Source of the DNA: Botryosphaeria dothidea
Taxonomy: Eukaryota; Ascomycota; Dothideomycetes; Botryosphaeriales; Botryosphaeriaceae
Reading direction: 5' to 3'
Assembly: GCA_011503125.2 (NCBI GenBank)
Contig: WWBZ02000016.1
Coordinates: forward strand, 5,270,001 to 5,334,000
DNA: 64,000 nucleotides
The position numbers and the translations under genes were made by a program. The notes under the pieces were generated by a model. That model worked only from the letters and a program-made list of their open reading frames with translations, was not told the origin of the DNA and searched no databases. Positions 23,495 through 33,653 of this stretch are shown one piece after another (within the stretch, counting starts at the first letter, position 1; every line of letters begins with the position of its first letter).

Positions 23495-25460
23495 TCAACA
23501 GCCCATTGAAGAGCCTTCATAGCTCGTCTCACTAACCCCATTCTGGACGGGGTTCGTGCTCGCGTATGATCGACGGATCTCTTCCCTCCACAAGGGATCA
23601 ATCTTCTCCACACTCAGATAGAACCCAAGGTCCGCTCCCGGAATGCGGTGTTCCTTGACGAAGCCGAGTCCCATCCATGAGAACATGTTCTGTTCATCTC
23701 TAGACTGAATTTCATAGTCTTCCCAGCGCGGTGTCTCCAGGATCTGCCTGTAGTGAAACGCGCTGCCTGGCCAGACTGCATTCACACGCCCCGATTGGTC
23801 GTCTTTGTACCAGGAGCGGCATGCGTCGGAGAAGACAGTACCGGCGAAGAAGTCGTCCACATGCCTTGCGAAAGCTTCCACGACGTGCTGCTTTGGATGC
23901 AGTGATCGGACATTTTCGTGCTGAAGTTTCTTGATGATGTGGATGGCGTAGTCGGAGCTCGCATGGAATGCTCCAAATGGTGTACCGTTCTGCACAGGTG
24001 ATGGTGGGCCTCCCTGCATCATGAAATTTGGCATATTGGGTACGGTCAGACCGAAATAAGCCCAGGGCCTATCGCGCCACATTTCTGAGAGCAAAGCGCC
24101 GTCTTTACCTACAATGGGGAATCGCGGGCGAAAGGAGACGTCAAAGCCCGTGGCGCAGATCACCGTATCTGCTTCTCGTAGAATGCCGTCCGCACCGACG
24201 ACCCCTTTCGGAACAACCTTGGTTACAGGGGTAAAGTGAACTGCGACGTTTTCGCATTGAATTGCTCTCAGGTAGTTTTCACCGGGCGTGACCCGTCGAC
24301 AGCCAACGGCAAAGCTTGGAGTGAACCCTACAATGGCGGTTAAAATGGCGAGGAGCATTTGGCTAAGGTTTGATGCATTCATCTTTCAACAAGTGCTCAT
24401 CTTGAACAAGCTGAGCCATCCGCTCTGCTATCTTTTCCCTGATGAAAGTTTGTGCTTCACTTCCAACAAAAAAGACCGGCCATTGCTTGTTCAGCTGAGA
24501 ATCCATGAGCTTGATATGCTCGATGAGCTTTTCTGGATCACGGCGGAAAATCTCTATCTCTTCTGGGGAATACAGATATTCCTCCGGAAGTTCATCTACC
24601 AGTGGCGCAAACCACACCCCCTAGAGACTATGAGTCACATGAGGCTGAGAATCGGATAGATGACTTACAGTTCTCACGAAAATGTCCATCTTTCCAACAT
24701 GAGGCTGCATCGACGGTACGACCTGGAGGCTCGATGCACCAGAGCCAATGACCACGACTCTTCCACCTTTCCACTGATGCTCCTGGTACTCCTCTGGCCA
24801 GCGCGCTGTATGGATAGTCCTGCCTTTGAAGCTGGATAGTCCCTCGATACCCGGCCATGTCCAATTGTTAAGTATGCCAGTGCAGTACAAGAAGACATCG
24901 CAAATGTCCTCCCATTCTCCAACTCTGCCATCGTGTTCCTGACGACGAAGCTTGATACGCCACTGACCAAGGTCCTCATCCCAGAAAGCGCCAATAACGT
25001 GGACATTGAATCGCATACATTTGCGTAGATCAAAGATGCGGCACACACGGTCAAGATACGACCAGATGTCCTCACGCTTAGACAGGTAGCGCGGCCAATC
25101 GGGCTACGTACAAATATAATTTCTTTTGATCAGCAAATGCGTCCTTTGAGTTTTCTCATCAATGTCAGGTAGACCTACATTGGGCGCAAAATGGTATGCG
25201 TAGGCATGGCTGGGCACGTCGCAGGCGCACCCAGGGTAGTGATTCTCGAACCACGTTCCACCAATATCAGCATTCTTCTCGTAGACTACATGGTCCACGT
25301 TCTCGCAGTTTTTCTGGATATTATACGAGCTCAGAATGCCAGCAACACCTGCACCTACTGTAATTACCTTGATCCGTCTGTTTTGAGGATCGTGGAGAGT
25401 AACGTCCGGGATGGTAGGGAACTCGGGGGTGCGGCGGTCAAACAGAGAGGAATACATCAT
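23495..25460 (-). CDS. Flavin-containing Baeyer-Villiger monooxygenase
   Basis: Four exons (25460-25179, 25103-24669, 24620-24377, 24327-23495) join in frame to 597 aa, the usual size of fungal BVMOs. These enzymes use FAD, NADPH and O2 to turn ketones into esters or lactones. The FAD Rossmann motif GAGVAG lies at residues 36-41, followed by [11 protein letters not shown]. The BVMO fingerprint FxGxxxHxxxW is exact ([11 protein letters not shown], residues 186-196). A second nucleotide-binding motif, [10 protein letters not shown], follows near 214, and CATGF lies in the last exon. Introns 1 (25104-25178) and 2 (24621-24668) are GT-AG. Intron 3 (24328-24376) needs a GC-AG pair with branch site TTTTAAC. 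The start ATG 25458-25460 precedes the conserved N-terminus; a further in-frame extension upstream looks non-coding. The substrate is unknown. The neighbouring hydrolase and SDR suggest a joint pathway. Confidence 0.88.
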
Positions 25461-26434
25461 TTTGCAACAATAATGAAGATCCTTGTTAAGGTTTTGTGGG
25501 AAGACAGCAGTGGGGTCGATGAAACATAGAAGACTTGAGGGACGAAAAGGATGCATGTTGGGATTATATATATAAGCGATTTGTTCGAATCCCAGAATCT
25601 TAGAACCGTTCGTCCGAGGTCCGTAACAGTCTATGAGAATATGTACAGATAGCACTATGGATGCTTTAGGCAGGTTCCGACTAAAGCAGTATCTAAGCAA
25701 CATAGCGGCGGATTTTCTGTATGTAGAAGCTCATTACAGCCGTATATGCGGAATTAATTCCTACGGAAAAGTCTCAACTAAAGCCTAAAGCTCTGTAACT
25801 AATGCAATAGCTCGAATCTGTCGTTAAAGAATAATATTAAACTATAGCGAAGGTGGGGTAGGATCGGAACATTGCCGCTGGGAAGAGCATATTCTTATCT
25901 TACTCTACTATAGGCTTAAGATCTTCTTAAGCCCGGCAGATGTAAGAGGCATCACGGGAAAGTAATTCTTACTTTCTAAACCTAAGCCCTTTACTACTTT
26001 TCCAAGTCATACTAAATTGCAATCGTTATGCATAATTAAGAACTATTAGCCGAGAAAACTTATTAGGACAAAGGATAGACTGGCAGAGACCGTCCGGCGA
26101 GTTCTCCACTCCATTTAAGTGGTAAATTCCGCAGTTACGAAGGTAGGTAGCCAGCAGACGCTCCATGCCAGCCTCATATATGATATCATCCAACCCAGAA
26201 TTCCGCACCGGTGGCCAAGGCACAATCTTGGCATCTTCATGGCAGGGAACCGGCAAAGACTGATTCCGAGATCCGTCGGACGGCCAAAAAAGCCTCTGGT
26301 AGCAGTCCACGCCAACCATGATTGCTCACGCGAAGAATTCATACCAACCCTCTTTGAACAATAAACTCACTGAATGAAATTTTGAGATAGAATAGTAGTC
26401 AAATAAAAGCTATCTACTATGGAGCAAAGCCTTT
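25461..26434. other. Region between BVMO and hydrolase, with one weak ORF
   Basis: This holds the BVMO 5' side and the hydrolase 3' side. About 25720-26020 is AT-rich. A 97-codon minus frame at 26026-26319 contains a protein-like stretch (GLDDIIYEAGMERLLATYL), but no family is recognised, it starts and ends without conserved context, and a plus-strand frame overlaps it. It may be a gene relic or chance. Confidence 0.35.
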
Positions 26435-27413
26435 CTAGACATTTTCTTGGAGAAATTTGATCTGGGTAGTAATATTTTCTTCAAACTTCGTGGCGTAATA
26501 CGGATCGAAATGAGTGCAATTTCCAAGCACTACAACCCTTTTGGGCTCATACGCCAGAGAGAACGCTTTCAGCTGTCCCGATGTCGATACAACCGTATCG
26601 CTATCAGCAACGACCATGAGCAATGGTGTAGGAGACACTCGATGGATGAATGCCTGCGGTTCAAAAATGAACACATTCAACAAGCTCTGCATTGTAATAT
26701 GCGTCTCCCAGGTGTTTCCATTCGTCCGCATTTCCTGCAGGAATTCGAACACACCAGGTCCATGCAAGACAGCCTGAGATCCGTTTCGCGCGTCTTCGGG
26801 GTTTGCGGCGACCACAGGTACTGTAGCACCCGTGCCGCCGCTCTTGATTGCATGTCTATCGGCGTACACCATTGGCAACAGTGGAAGTGTGGCTGGAGCC
26901 GTGCTTTCGCCAGAAACGAACGGAACTTGCACAATAGCAGACTTAGCTCGCTTGTCCTGCGCCGCGGCCGTGATAACACAGCCACCGGAGAGACTAGATC
27001 CCCAGAAGACAATGCGACTGGCGTCGACCTCAGGCAGAGTAGATGCGTAGTCGAACGCGTCGGAGTAATCCCGTGCCTGCTTCAGGGGATCCGTCTCATT
27101 GCGCGGATGCCCGTCACTGCTGCCCCAATTGCGGTTGTCATACACAAGGACCGCGTATCCAGCGACGTTAAAGCGGGACGCGAACGAGGGCAGGAACTGC
27201 TCTTTGAGGCCAGAAAGCTGTCGATTGAGATTAGCACTGCGTCGTGCTTATAGTGGATTCACGGCTTACTCCATGGGTCATGATGATGCAGGCAGTCTTT
27301 TGAGTTGATTCCTTTGCAGCAGGATAGAACCACCCCCTCAGCCTAACTCCATCGATAGTCTGAAATTCGATATCGCGCTTTGTGCCTACCATTTTCGCTT
27401 CTGGGAATCTCAA
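26435..27413 (-). CDS. Alpha/beta hydrolase (esterase or acyl/polyketide transferase-like)
   Basis: Two exons (27413-27270 and 27217-26435) with a GT-AG intron (27218-27269) give 308 aa. The fold markers are present in order: a HG turn (IIMTHG) near the end of exon 1, the VLVYDNRNWGSSDG segment, the nucleophile elbow WGSSLSGG with Ser about 123, an acid candidate in VVADSDTVV (about 253-255), and a His in NCTHFDPYY (about 284). This arrangement resembles the fungal dienelactone-hydrolase-like group, which includes polyketide transferases and toxin-cluster hydrolases, so either ester/lactone hydrolysis or acyl transfer is possible. The start could also be Met8. It lies divergent to the SDR and downstream of it in the inferred pathway. 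The coding sequence shows no lesion. Confidence 0.83.
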
Positions 27414-27723
27414 GGTGAGGAAACGTCAGTGTTCGAGAACATCAATCTCGAATATAGATCAAATCAGCAATATATGCCTACGAAACGGGGACGTTCCGCA
27501 ACGGATGCATTCCGCCACGGATTGTTTCCGGTGCGGAGTTCCAAGTAAACTTGGGCTCCTGATTTACTGCGGGGTGGACACGGCTGTTGGCGACATCCGA
27601 GAAGCTGAGGCAGGTTCGGCGATAAGAATGGCTGGCGAACCACCTCATCTTTCAGCCAGATCGTAGAAAGTCTATATGAGCATTCCGTCGTTCAATATTT
27701 AACTTAAAATCAAGCTTAATACC
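27414..27723. promoter_or_regulatory. Shared divergent promoter region, hydrolase and SDR
   Basis: 310 bp separate the two start codons, which point away from each other. The stretch is un-RIPed and has no ORF of note, so it most likely holds both promoters. A TTCCGCMACGGATG-like element occurs twice (about 27494-27506 and 27508-27521) and could be a factor site, but this is only a visual match. Confidence 0.5.
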
Positions 27724-28900
27724 ATGACGGTTCCCAGCTCATCCAATTCTTTTACTTCCCGCAAAAGTCTTACCTTAGAGACACATTTCGCTCCGGTGCG
27801 AGCAACTCTGCTGCATCCTCTATTCACAGGGTCCCTCACATACCTGCTATTCATGAAGCCCGAGCTCTTCGGCACAATCTCGCCATTGGCGACAAAAAAG
27901 GCTACCATCTTGTCTTTTGGCTGTCTTTTCGGCATCGGATTGGTAGACCGGCTTAGCTCGTGGCTCTCTCAATGGAGCCTGAACAACTTTGTTCAAGATA
28001 AGACCTGGGACTGGTCAAAGGAAATCGTCCTTATTACCGGAGGATCAAGCGGGATTGGCGCGGAGATAGTCAGCCGTTTTGCGCATTTGAAGATCAAGAC
28101 CATCGTCTTAGACGTTGTTGCACCCGATAGTAGTGCTCTTGGTAAGTTCTTGCCGATGCTGTTTGATGGATAAAGTTGACCAGCTGCAGAGTCGGGTATG
28201 GTGTATTACCACCATGTTGACCTTACGTCTACTTCAGCCATCAAGACGGCCATACGGCAAGTCAAGGATGACCATGGTTCTCCGTGTGTGCTTATCAACA
28301 ACGCGGGAATAGGCATAGCCAAAAACATCCTGGACGAAGGCGATGATGAGCGACGACGTATCTTTGACGTGAATGTTCTTGCTCATTTCAAACTGGTGCA
28401 GGAGCTGCTGCCTGCCATGATTGAGAAGAACCATGGCCACATTGTTACAGTCGCCAGCATGGCTAGTTTCTACACCCAGGCGCAGAACGTGTCGTACGCG
28501 TGTACGAAGTCTGCTGCTATGACTTTTCACGAGGGGCTGGGTCAAGAGCTAAGGACCCGCTACGGCGCAAAGAAGGTCAGGACAACGTGAGTAATTCACC
28601 GCTTGAACTGTATCTTCTTACGAGGCAGAATTTGACCACCGCGCTAGCATTGTTCACCCGACTTTCGTACGCACTCCGCTTATTGAACGTGTTGTGAAGG
28701 AAGGCAAGTTTGGAGATTATCTTCTAGAGCCAGGCACAGTGGCAGATGCTGTTTTCGAACAAGTTCTCTCTGGATACGGTGGAAGATGAATTCTGCCACC
28801 TTGGATGGCCACTGTAGCATTGCTAAGGGCGTTACCACAATGGGTTCTACGTGGTTTTCAAGCTGCAGACGCCGATGTTCTGGCATCAGTAGCTCAATAA
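27724..28900 (+). CDS. Short-chain dehydrogenase/reductase with membrane-anchor N-terminus, C-terminal premature stop
   Basis: Exons 27724-28141, 28190-28586 and 28648 onward (GT-AG introns of 48 and 61 bp) encode an NAD(P)-dependent oxidoreductase of the retinol/17-beta-hydroxysteroid dehydrogenase-like SDR group. A hydrophobic N-terminal region (about 28-75) could anchor it in the ER or a lipid body membrane. The cofactor motif TGGSSGIG is at 105-112, NNAG at 176-179, catalytic Ser about 229, and YACTK gives Tyr242 and Lys246. The frame meets TGA at 28787-28789 (318 aa) and then stays open for 36 more codons to TAA 28898-28900. Those codons read like the normal SDR tail (LPPWMATVALLRALPQWV). 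A CGA-to-TGA change would explain this. The catalytic core is complete, so activity is uncertain, not excluded. It converts hydroxyl and carbonyl groups. Confidence 0.82.
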
Positions 28901-29787
28901 AGCCAAACCATACATCAGTCATCTTGCCAAACCAGTAAAATTGATAATCAAGCCTTGAATCGCATGCAGAGAGAATTGATGGATGTGGTGCGAAAGGATG
29001 ATCGATTGAAGAGAGTTGGCAGGGGTTGATATACCCAACTGCCAAGCTCTGCTCGTTAAGCGAGCTATTAGAGCTAATCTACCAATGGTCTTGGAGATAT
29101 AAGTGAACAAAGAGAACAAAGGAAGAGTCATTCCAGGCCCATGGCCTCCACTACAGTCCATGCATTCCATCAAGAATTTATGACCTTTTACTTCTATCAG
29201 ACGCTCTGAATACGTCTTTCTTTCCGGAAAGAGTCTTCTCCAGTGAGCTGCCGCTTATTTCATTCCTTTGTTTTAACACCATAGTTTCATTTTGTTTCTA
29301 CGTTCTACAGAAACATGGCCGGCATACTTTGAGTTTACATCGCAGACATTCAAATATAAACCAATGTGGACCCGAATAACACATATTGCAGATTCAGTGG
29401 ATGAGTGAGTTCTCAGATTTGATCAGTGCTCGCAAGTTGACGGTGTCCTTGAGCTTTGATAGCTCATCTAACCAGAGCTCATAGAGTTCCGCTTGGGATG
29501 CTGTCTCTTCGTTGTCTCTTTACGGACGTCCTCCCAGTCTTCCGAAGGTTGCTTATCTTGTGTGCGGTAAGGCGAGGGTTGAATTTAGCTCACGGAAACG
29601 TTGAGTGTCTTTGCAGTTTCAATGGTATATAGGTCTGAGACGTCGATATTTGGATCGGTGAGGCCCATCTCGGGTCCCTCGTGAGGCCGCTTGTGGCCCT
29701 TTTCAGCACTGACCTATGATTGCGACATGGCCTTCTCCCTGTTCCTGGTAGGAATGGAAGTCGGTGAAAACTCTTCAGCACTGTTAT
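28901..29787. other. Intergenic region with gene debris
   Basis: No convincing complete gene. Open frames antisense to the SDR tail (28680-29173) look like shadows. On the minus strand about 29440-29590 reads a short protein-like stretch (ELYELWLDELSKLKDTVNL) between stops, which may be leftover 3' sequence of the zinc-finger pseudogene. Confidence 0.35.
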
Positions 29788-31170
29788 TCACCCTTTTCCA
29801 AGCGGCTCGAACGCTTGAAAATCTTTGAAGACCTCGGCACCGCCGGAACGTGACGACGACTCGCCGAGATTGACTTGCACTGCCTCGTCATTTTGAGGTG
29901 CATCCCTGTTGCCCGAATTCTTTGTCCGGTCATCCAGTTCGTACCAATCATTCATTTCTAAAGCAAACAGAGCCAATTGCTCTTGGTGTCTCCTAAGATT
30001 TTTCTGCTGCTCGGATAGTCGGAAGTTCTTTTCGAGGCACAGTGAGCAGTGTTCAAGTGTTTCTCTATCCAGGCCACTCTCGCAAGATGGTAAATATTTG
30101 TTGGATATCACGTGTTTCAAGGTCTCCTTATATCACACCACATAGTTTAGCCACAATTACTCGTATAAGAGGCAAGCGGGTCACCTAATCTCTTCCTCTT
30201 CATGCCAATCATCAATGGATCATCGTTGTTCATCAACAATCCAACAATATTCTTCCAACTCCTCCTGTGACAGTTTCATCATGTGAGTTTGAGAGGCATG
30301 GTTCGCTACATCTGCTTCGGTGTTGAAGTCTCTTGAGCATCCATCATTAAGGCATCTCAATCGTACTCTATGTCGCATTTCGTGGTCGAACCATTCACTC
30401 CATTGGTCAAAGCGCTGTCATGGTATCTTACACTTAGGGTAAGTGCAGACATATGGTAGAAGATCCTTATAAATATGACTCCTACACGTGATTAGCGATG
30501 AATTGCAAAGTCGTGTGCGGATTCCATACTTACATATCGCTTCAGTCTCCACTGCGATGGTCGTGCAGCAGAAGGAGCATATAAAAGGGCCACCTGATCC
30601 GCCTTCCTTTGGTATAGGTGGAACGTTCAGCTCATGCTCGTTGTCTTCGCAACCAAGGGATACAGAAGAAATTTGTGTTTTTTCCTGTCCCAGAATCCAC
30701 CCCAAATTCGAAGCCGGGACACTCGTTCTTTGTCACTTCGGCCTGTGCCGAAATCAGAATAGGACTAGGAATGTGGCGTTTACTGTTCGAAACTAAATTA
30801 GAATTCTGATCCGTGCACTTTGTTTTAATATGGTAAGGCTTCTCATTTCGAGTGTGGCAATGCTTGATGTAGTGACGTCGAGCGGTTAAAGCCGTTCCTG
30901 AAGCTCTCTTGGGGCAAGAGGGAACTTTTCTTGAGCGTGATTCAGGTCGGTATGCCTGAAGTGGGATACTTGGACTCCTCCCATGTGTATGTACTGGTCG
31001 TGTGGCGCTGGGGTTTCTATTGTCATCGAAATACGGTGTCGCGATGTGAGAGTTTCACTGAGTCCTACCAACAATTACTGGAGCTTAGTCTGCCCATCCC
31101 ATCTTTCAGAGGCGATATCCACATCTAAATCATCAGAGCTTGGGTCACTTCAATTGAATCAGCTCTGTTG
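29788..31170 (-). pseudogene. C2H2 zinc-finger protein of the fungal repeat/NACHT-associated type, decayed
   Basis: Minus-strand homology can be followed through several frames. An N-terminal piece (PAPHDQYIHMG, KFPLAPRELQERL, then ARRHYIKHCHTRNEKPY in another frame) is followed by VPPIPKEGGSGGPFICSFC, PYVCTYPKC, EWFDHEMRH and finally RRHQEQLALFALE. This order of degenerate Cys/His fingers is common in large fungal C2H2 proteins of unknown function. One GT-AG intron survives (30482-30533). Lesions include a TAA plus frame change near 30890, another frame change near 30690, TGA 30418-30420, and a 148-bp solo LTR at 30099-30246. The original start and 3' end are uncertain. Confidence 0.72.
30099..30246 (-). 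mobile_element. Solo LTR-like element, family s, copy 1
   Basis: 148 bp with ends TGTTGGAT and ATCCAACA and the 5-bp target duplication ATATT (30094-30098 and 30247-30251). It interrupts the zinc-finger pseudogene. Its minus strand matches the copy at 31776-31923. The TGTTGGA...TCCAACA ends and 5-bp duplications are typical of Copia-type LTRs. Confidence 0.85.
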
Positions 31171-31775
31171 ATTGCGAATGTATATAAGTAAAGCAAATTG
31201 AAATCATTTGAGCACTATGTAACGTCATGAGCAATCGAAGTGGTGTCGTGATTAAAGTCCATCGCGCCAATGGCTTCGCTGGGGGCGATATGAAGGGCAC
31301 GATGAATGTGTTTTCAAAGACGTTCAGTAGAATTCGGTGATCTTTGAGTTAGTGTTTACTGGTTCATGACATGATTGATACAATCATTGGGTCTGATGTT
31401 GAGGATGATGAGATGGACACGAAGGACATCGTCATTACCCTGCCCAAGGTGCATGCCGTCCGCACGCACTATTGGCTACCTGCTCTGGTTCGTTCAAGTA
31501 AGCATGCGCGATTCTTCAAAATAGATAAGCTCGTTCTTCGGGGTGCCGTCTCGTAGCCTACTTGACTTTTATTGTGTGCGACTTGTCTTGCCGAGAGCGA
31601 TAGTTTTATACAGAAGAACACCTTTTTGAAACCAAAAACAAAACAAAAAAGATCCAATCGAAGATTTCCGGCATTGAGGTCGCCGGCATTGTGTTGGGCG
31701 CCATCCCACTGTTGGTCATTCCACTTGAGAAATACGGTAACGGAGTATCCAAGGTCCAAAGGCTTCGATATTTCG

Positions 31776-31923
31776 TGTTGGATTGTTGATGAACAACGAT
31801 GATCCATTGATGATTGGCATGAGGAGGAAGGGCGTAGGTGTCCCACCCTCCTTATATACGTAAGTGAATGACTTAGCTATCTGGTGTTGCAAAAGCAATA
31901 TGCAAAACACGTGATTTCCAATA
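31776..31923 (+). mobile_element. Solo LTR-like element, family s, copy 2
   Basis: 148 bp, the same length as copy 1, beginning TGTTGGATTG and ending TTCCAATA (CA probably mutated to TA). The target duplication TTTCG is at 31771-31775 and 31924-31928. It splits the DUF7580 relic between LRYF and REPF. Confidence 0.85.
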
Positions 31924-32381
31924 TTTCGAGAACCCTTTAAGAAAGCTGTGCCTCACTTTGGGAACGGACTTAACATCTGTCGCAATACATGCGAAGCACT
32001 CCTCAGTAGAATTCTTTTACTAGAAAGGACTGAGTGCTTGCTAAGTAACTAGAATGATCCCGAGCTTGGATATGCCCTTCAGCACCGGCTTGCAAGATCA
32101 TAACCTCGGTACATAGACACTCTAAGAGATATTAATCTATAAATAAGGGAGATTGCAGAGAAACTTAAGCTAGATGCAGACTTCAAGGCTAGCTGGGCGT
32201 AAAAAGATAGGTCGATCGTGACTAATAAGTTCTCAGGTTTATATTGATTCTTCAAAAAGTTCTACAAAGAGTGGCAACGGCTGAGATTCTGTCTAAAAAA
32301 GTCAGAATACGATGGTATCCTCGCAAGCGTCAAATAAGACAACGCAACACTATCGTTTAGTTAATCAAAGTCTAGCCCTAG

Positions 32382-32517
32382 TGTTGGAAATTGAGTTGAT
32401 TTGATTATTGTCTGGATTGATGGCATGTCTCCCGAGAGGGGTATGAGAGGGTGCCTGCTATATAGACTATTTGACGCTAAACCCAATGCGGAGCATTCTG
32501 AGACGATATTTCCAACA
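32382..32517 (+). mobile_element. Solo LTR-like element, family t, copy 1
   Basis: 136 bp with 10-bp inverted ends TGTTGGAAAT and ATTTCCAACA up to a mismatch. The target duplication CCTAG/CCTGG (32377-32381, 32518-32522) has one difference. An internal TATATAGAC could be a TATA region. It matches the minus strand of 37200-37335 and splits the DUF7580 relic. Confidence 0.85.
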
Positions 32518-33653
32518 CCTGGACTCCAAAATTCACGGACACTGCCGGACTTCAACACTATAAGAGAATATGCGAAGAGCGTGTTTCCATGCCTTCGGTC
32601 CATTTTGACTGTAGTTGCAGAGCGTCCTATATGTTCAGCCTCCAATTAGGGTTTTACTGGACGACGACTCATCTGGAAAGGAAAATGAACAGACATCGAA
32701 AATTCCTCAATTCGAAGTCATGCTCTCCTACAGCCCCGACAAGAAAACAAGACTACGCAGAGACTGGCGACCAGAGCGCCCCAAAACCAAAACACATCCA
32801 AGAGGCTTTCCGTGACCACAGCACCTATGCTTGACACGAGAGGCGTTTGCCTACAAGAAGCCCCGGAGACAGTGTCATCGAATCGGAATTTCGACTCCAA
32901 GAGGATCAGAAACTTGTGTGAGGCTTTGAGTAGGCTCCAAGAGTCACTCGGAGGGGATTGCATCGGCTACCTGCTCGACGAATTGGCGTAACAGAAGCAC
33001 GGCGTTTCTTGTTCTTAGACTTACCCAACTCTTCAAAGACGTTGCTCTGTTACATCGCTACGCAATATTATTTTCAACAAGCCCAGGACGTACAATGCAA
33101 TTACAGGAAAACACAAACTTCGGCTGCCGATTCCCATAGCGAACCGCATCTTACACCTACATGACACGCCATGGCTCGGCAATATATGGAGGCCTGATGG
33201 TATAAAATTGTTGCAGCAAGCAAACGGAAAAACTAGACATGGCAGTTGGTACATTGTCTAGTACCATGATGGAATCCCTGTGTGCAAAGTTGGGGACGAA
33301 ATTCCACTCTTGAGCAGCGTGGCGCGAAACAAGACACTGTTCTATTTGGGAGTCTTCCTTACTGAATTTTGGCTTGAAAGACCATTATTTGAAGAACTGT
33401 TGGAGATCGAGGCACAGCTTCTGCCCGGCCCCGAATGTTCTCAAAACCATGAAGAAACGATCGATCTTACTGTGGAAAGGTATATGAGGATGCTGGGCAG
33501 GCATATGATGATGCTGTTAGACTTTGCCTTCGTTGTGACGTTGACAGGCGTAAGATCAACTTCGATGACGTTGAGTTCTATGGTGTTTTTTACGGAAAGG
33601 TAGTGTCTCCGCTCGAGAAGACCTACGATATTCTTTATAATCCTCCAGTATAG

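Larger units (their letters stand above)
31658..33653 (+). pseudogene. DUF7580-type fungal protein (prion-domain/HeLo-associated architecture), decayed
   Basis: Homology runs through the whole stretch: SGIEVAGIVLGAIPLLVIPLE (N-terminal signature of the family), then after an LTR NICRNTCEALLSRILLLERTE, FFKKFYKEWQRLRF and CSCRASYMFSLQL, then LCEALSRLQESLGGDCIGY, RILHLHDTPWLGNIW, NKTLFYLGVFLTEFWLERPL and AYDDAVRLCLRCDVDRRKI, ending near TAG 33651-33653. Such proteins often sit in loci linked to heterokaryon incompatibility or fungal innate immunity, but their biochemical role is not established. Lesions include loss of an obvious start ATG, LTR insertions at 31776-31923 and 32382-32517, several stops (for example the TAA after LLDELA near 32990), and a frameshift near 33480. 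Confidence 0.75.

Noticed and set aside
26447..27253. 268-codon plus-strand ORF
   Set aside because: Antisense to the alpha/beta hydrolase, which has catalytic motifs and a correctly spliced intron.
28680..29173. Minus-strand ORFs of 84 and 121 codons
   Set aside because: Overlap the SDR C-terminal exon in antisense and show no family features.
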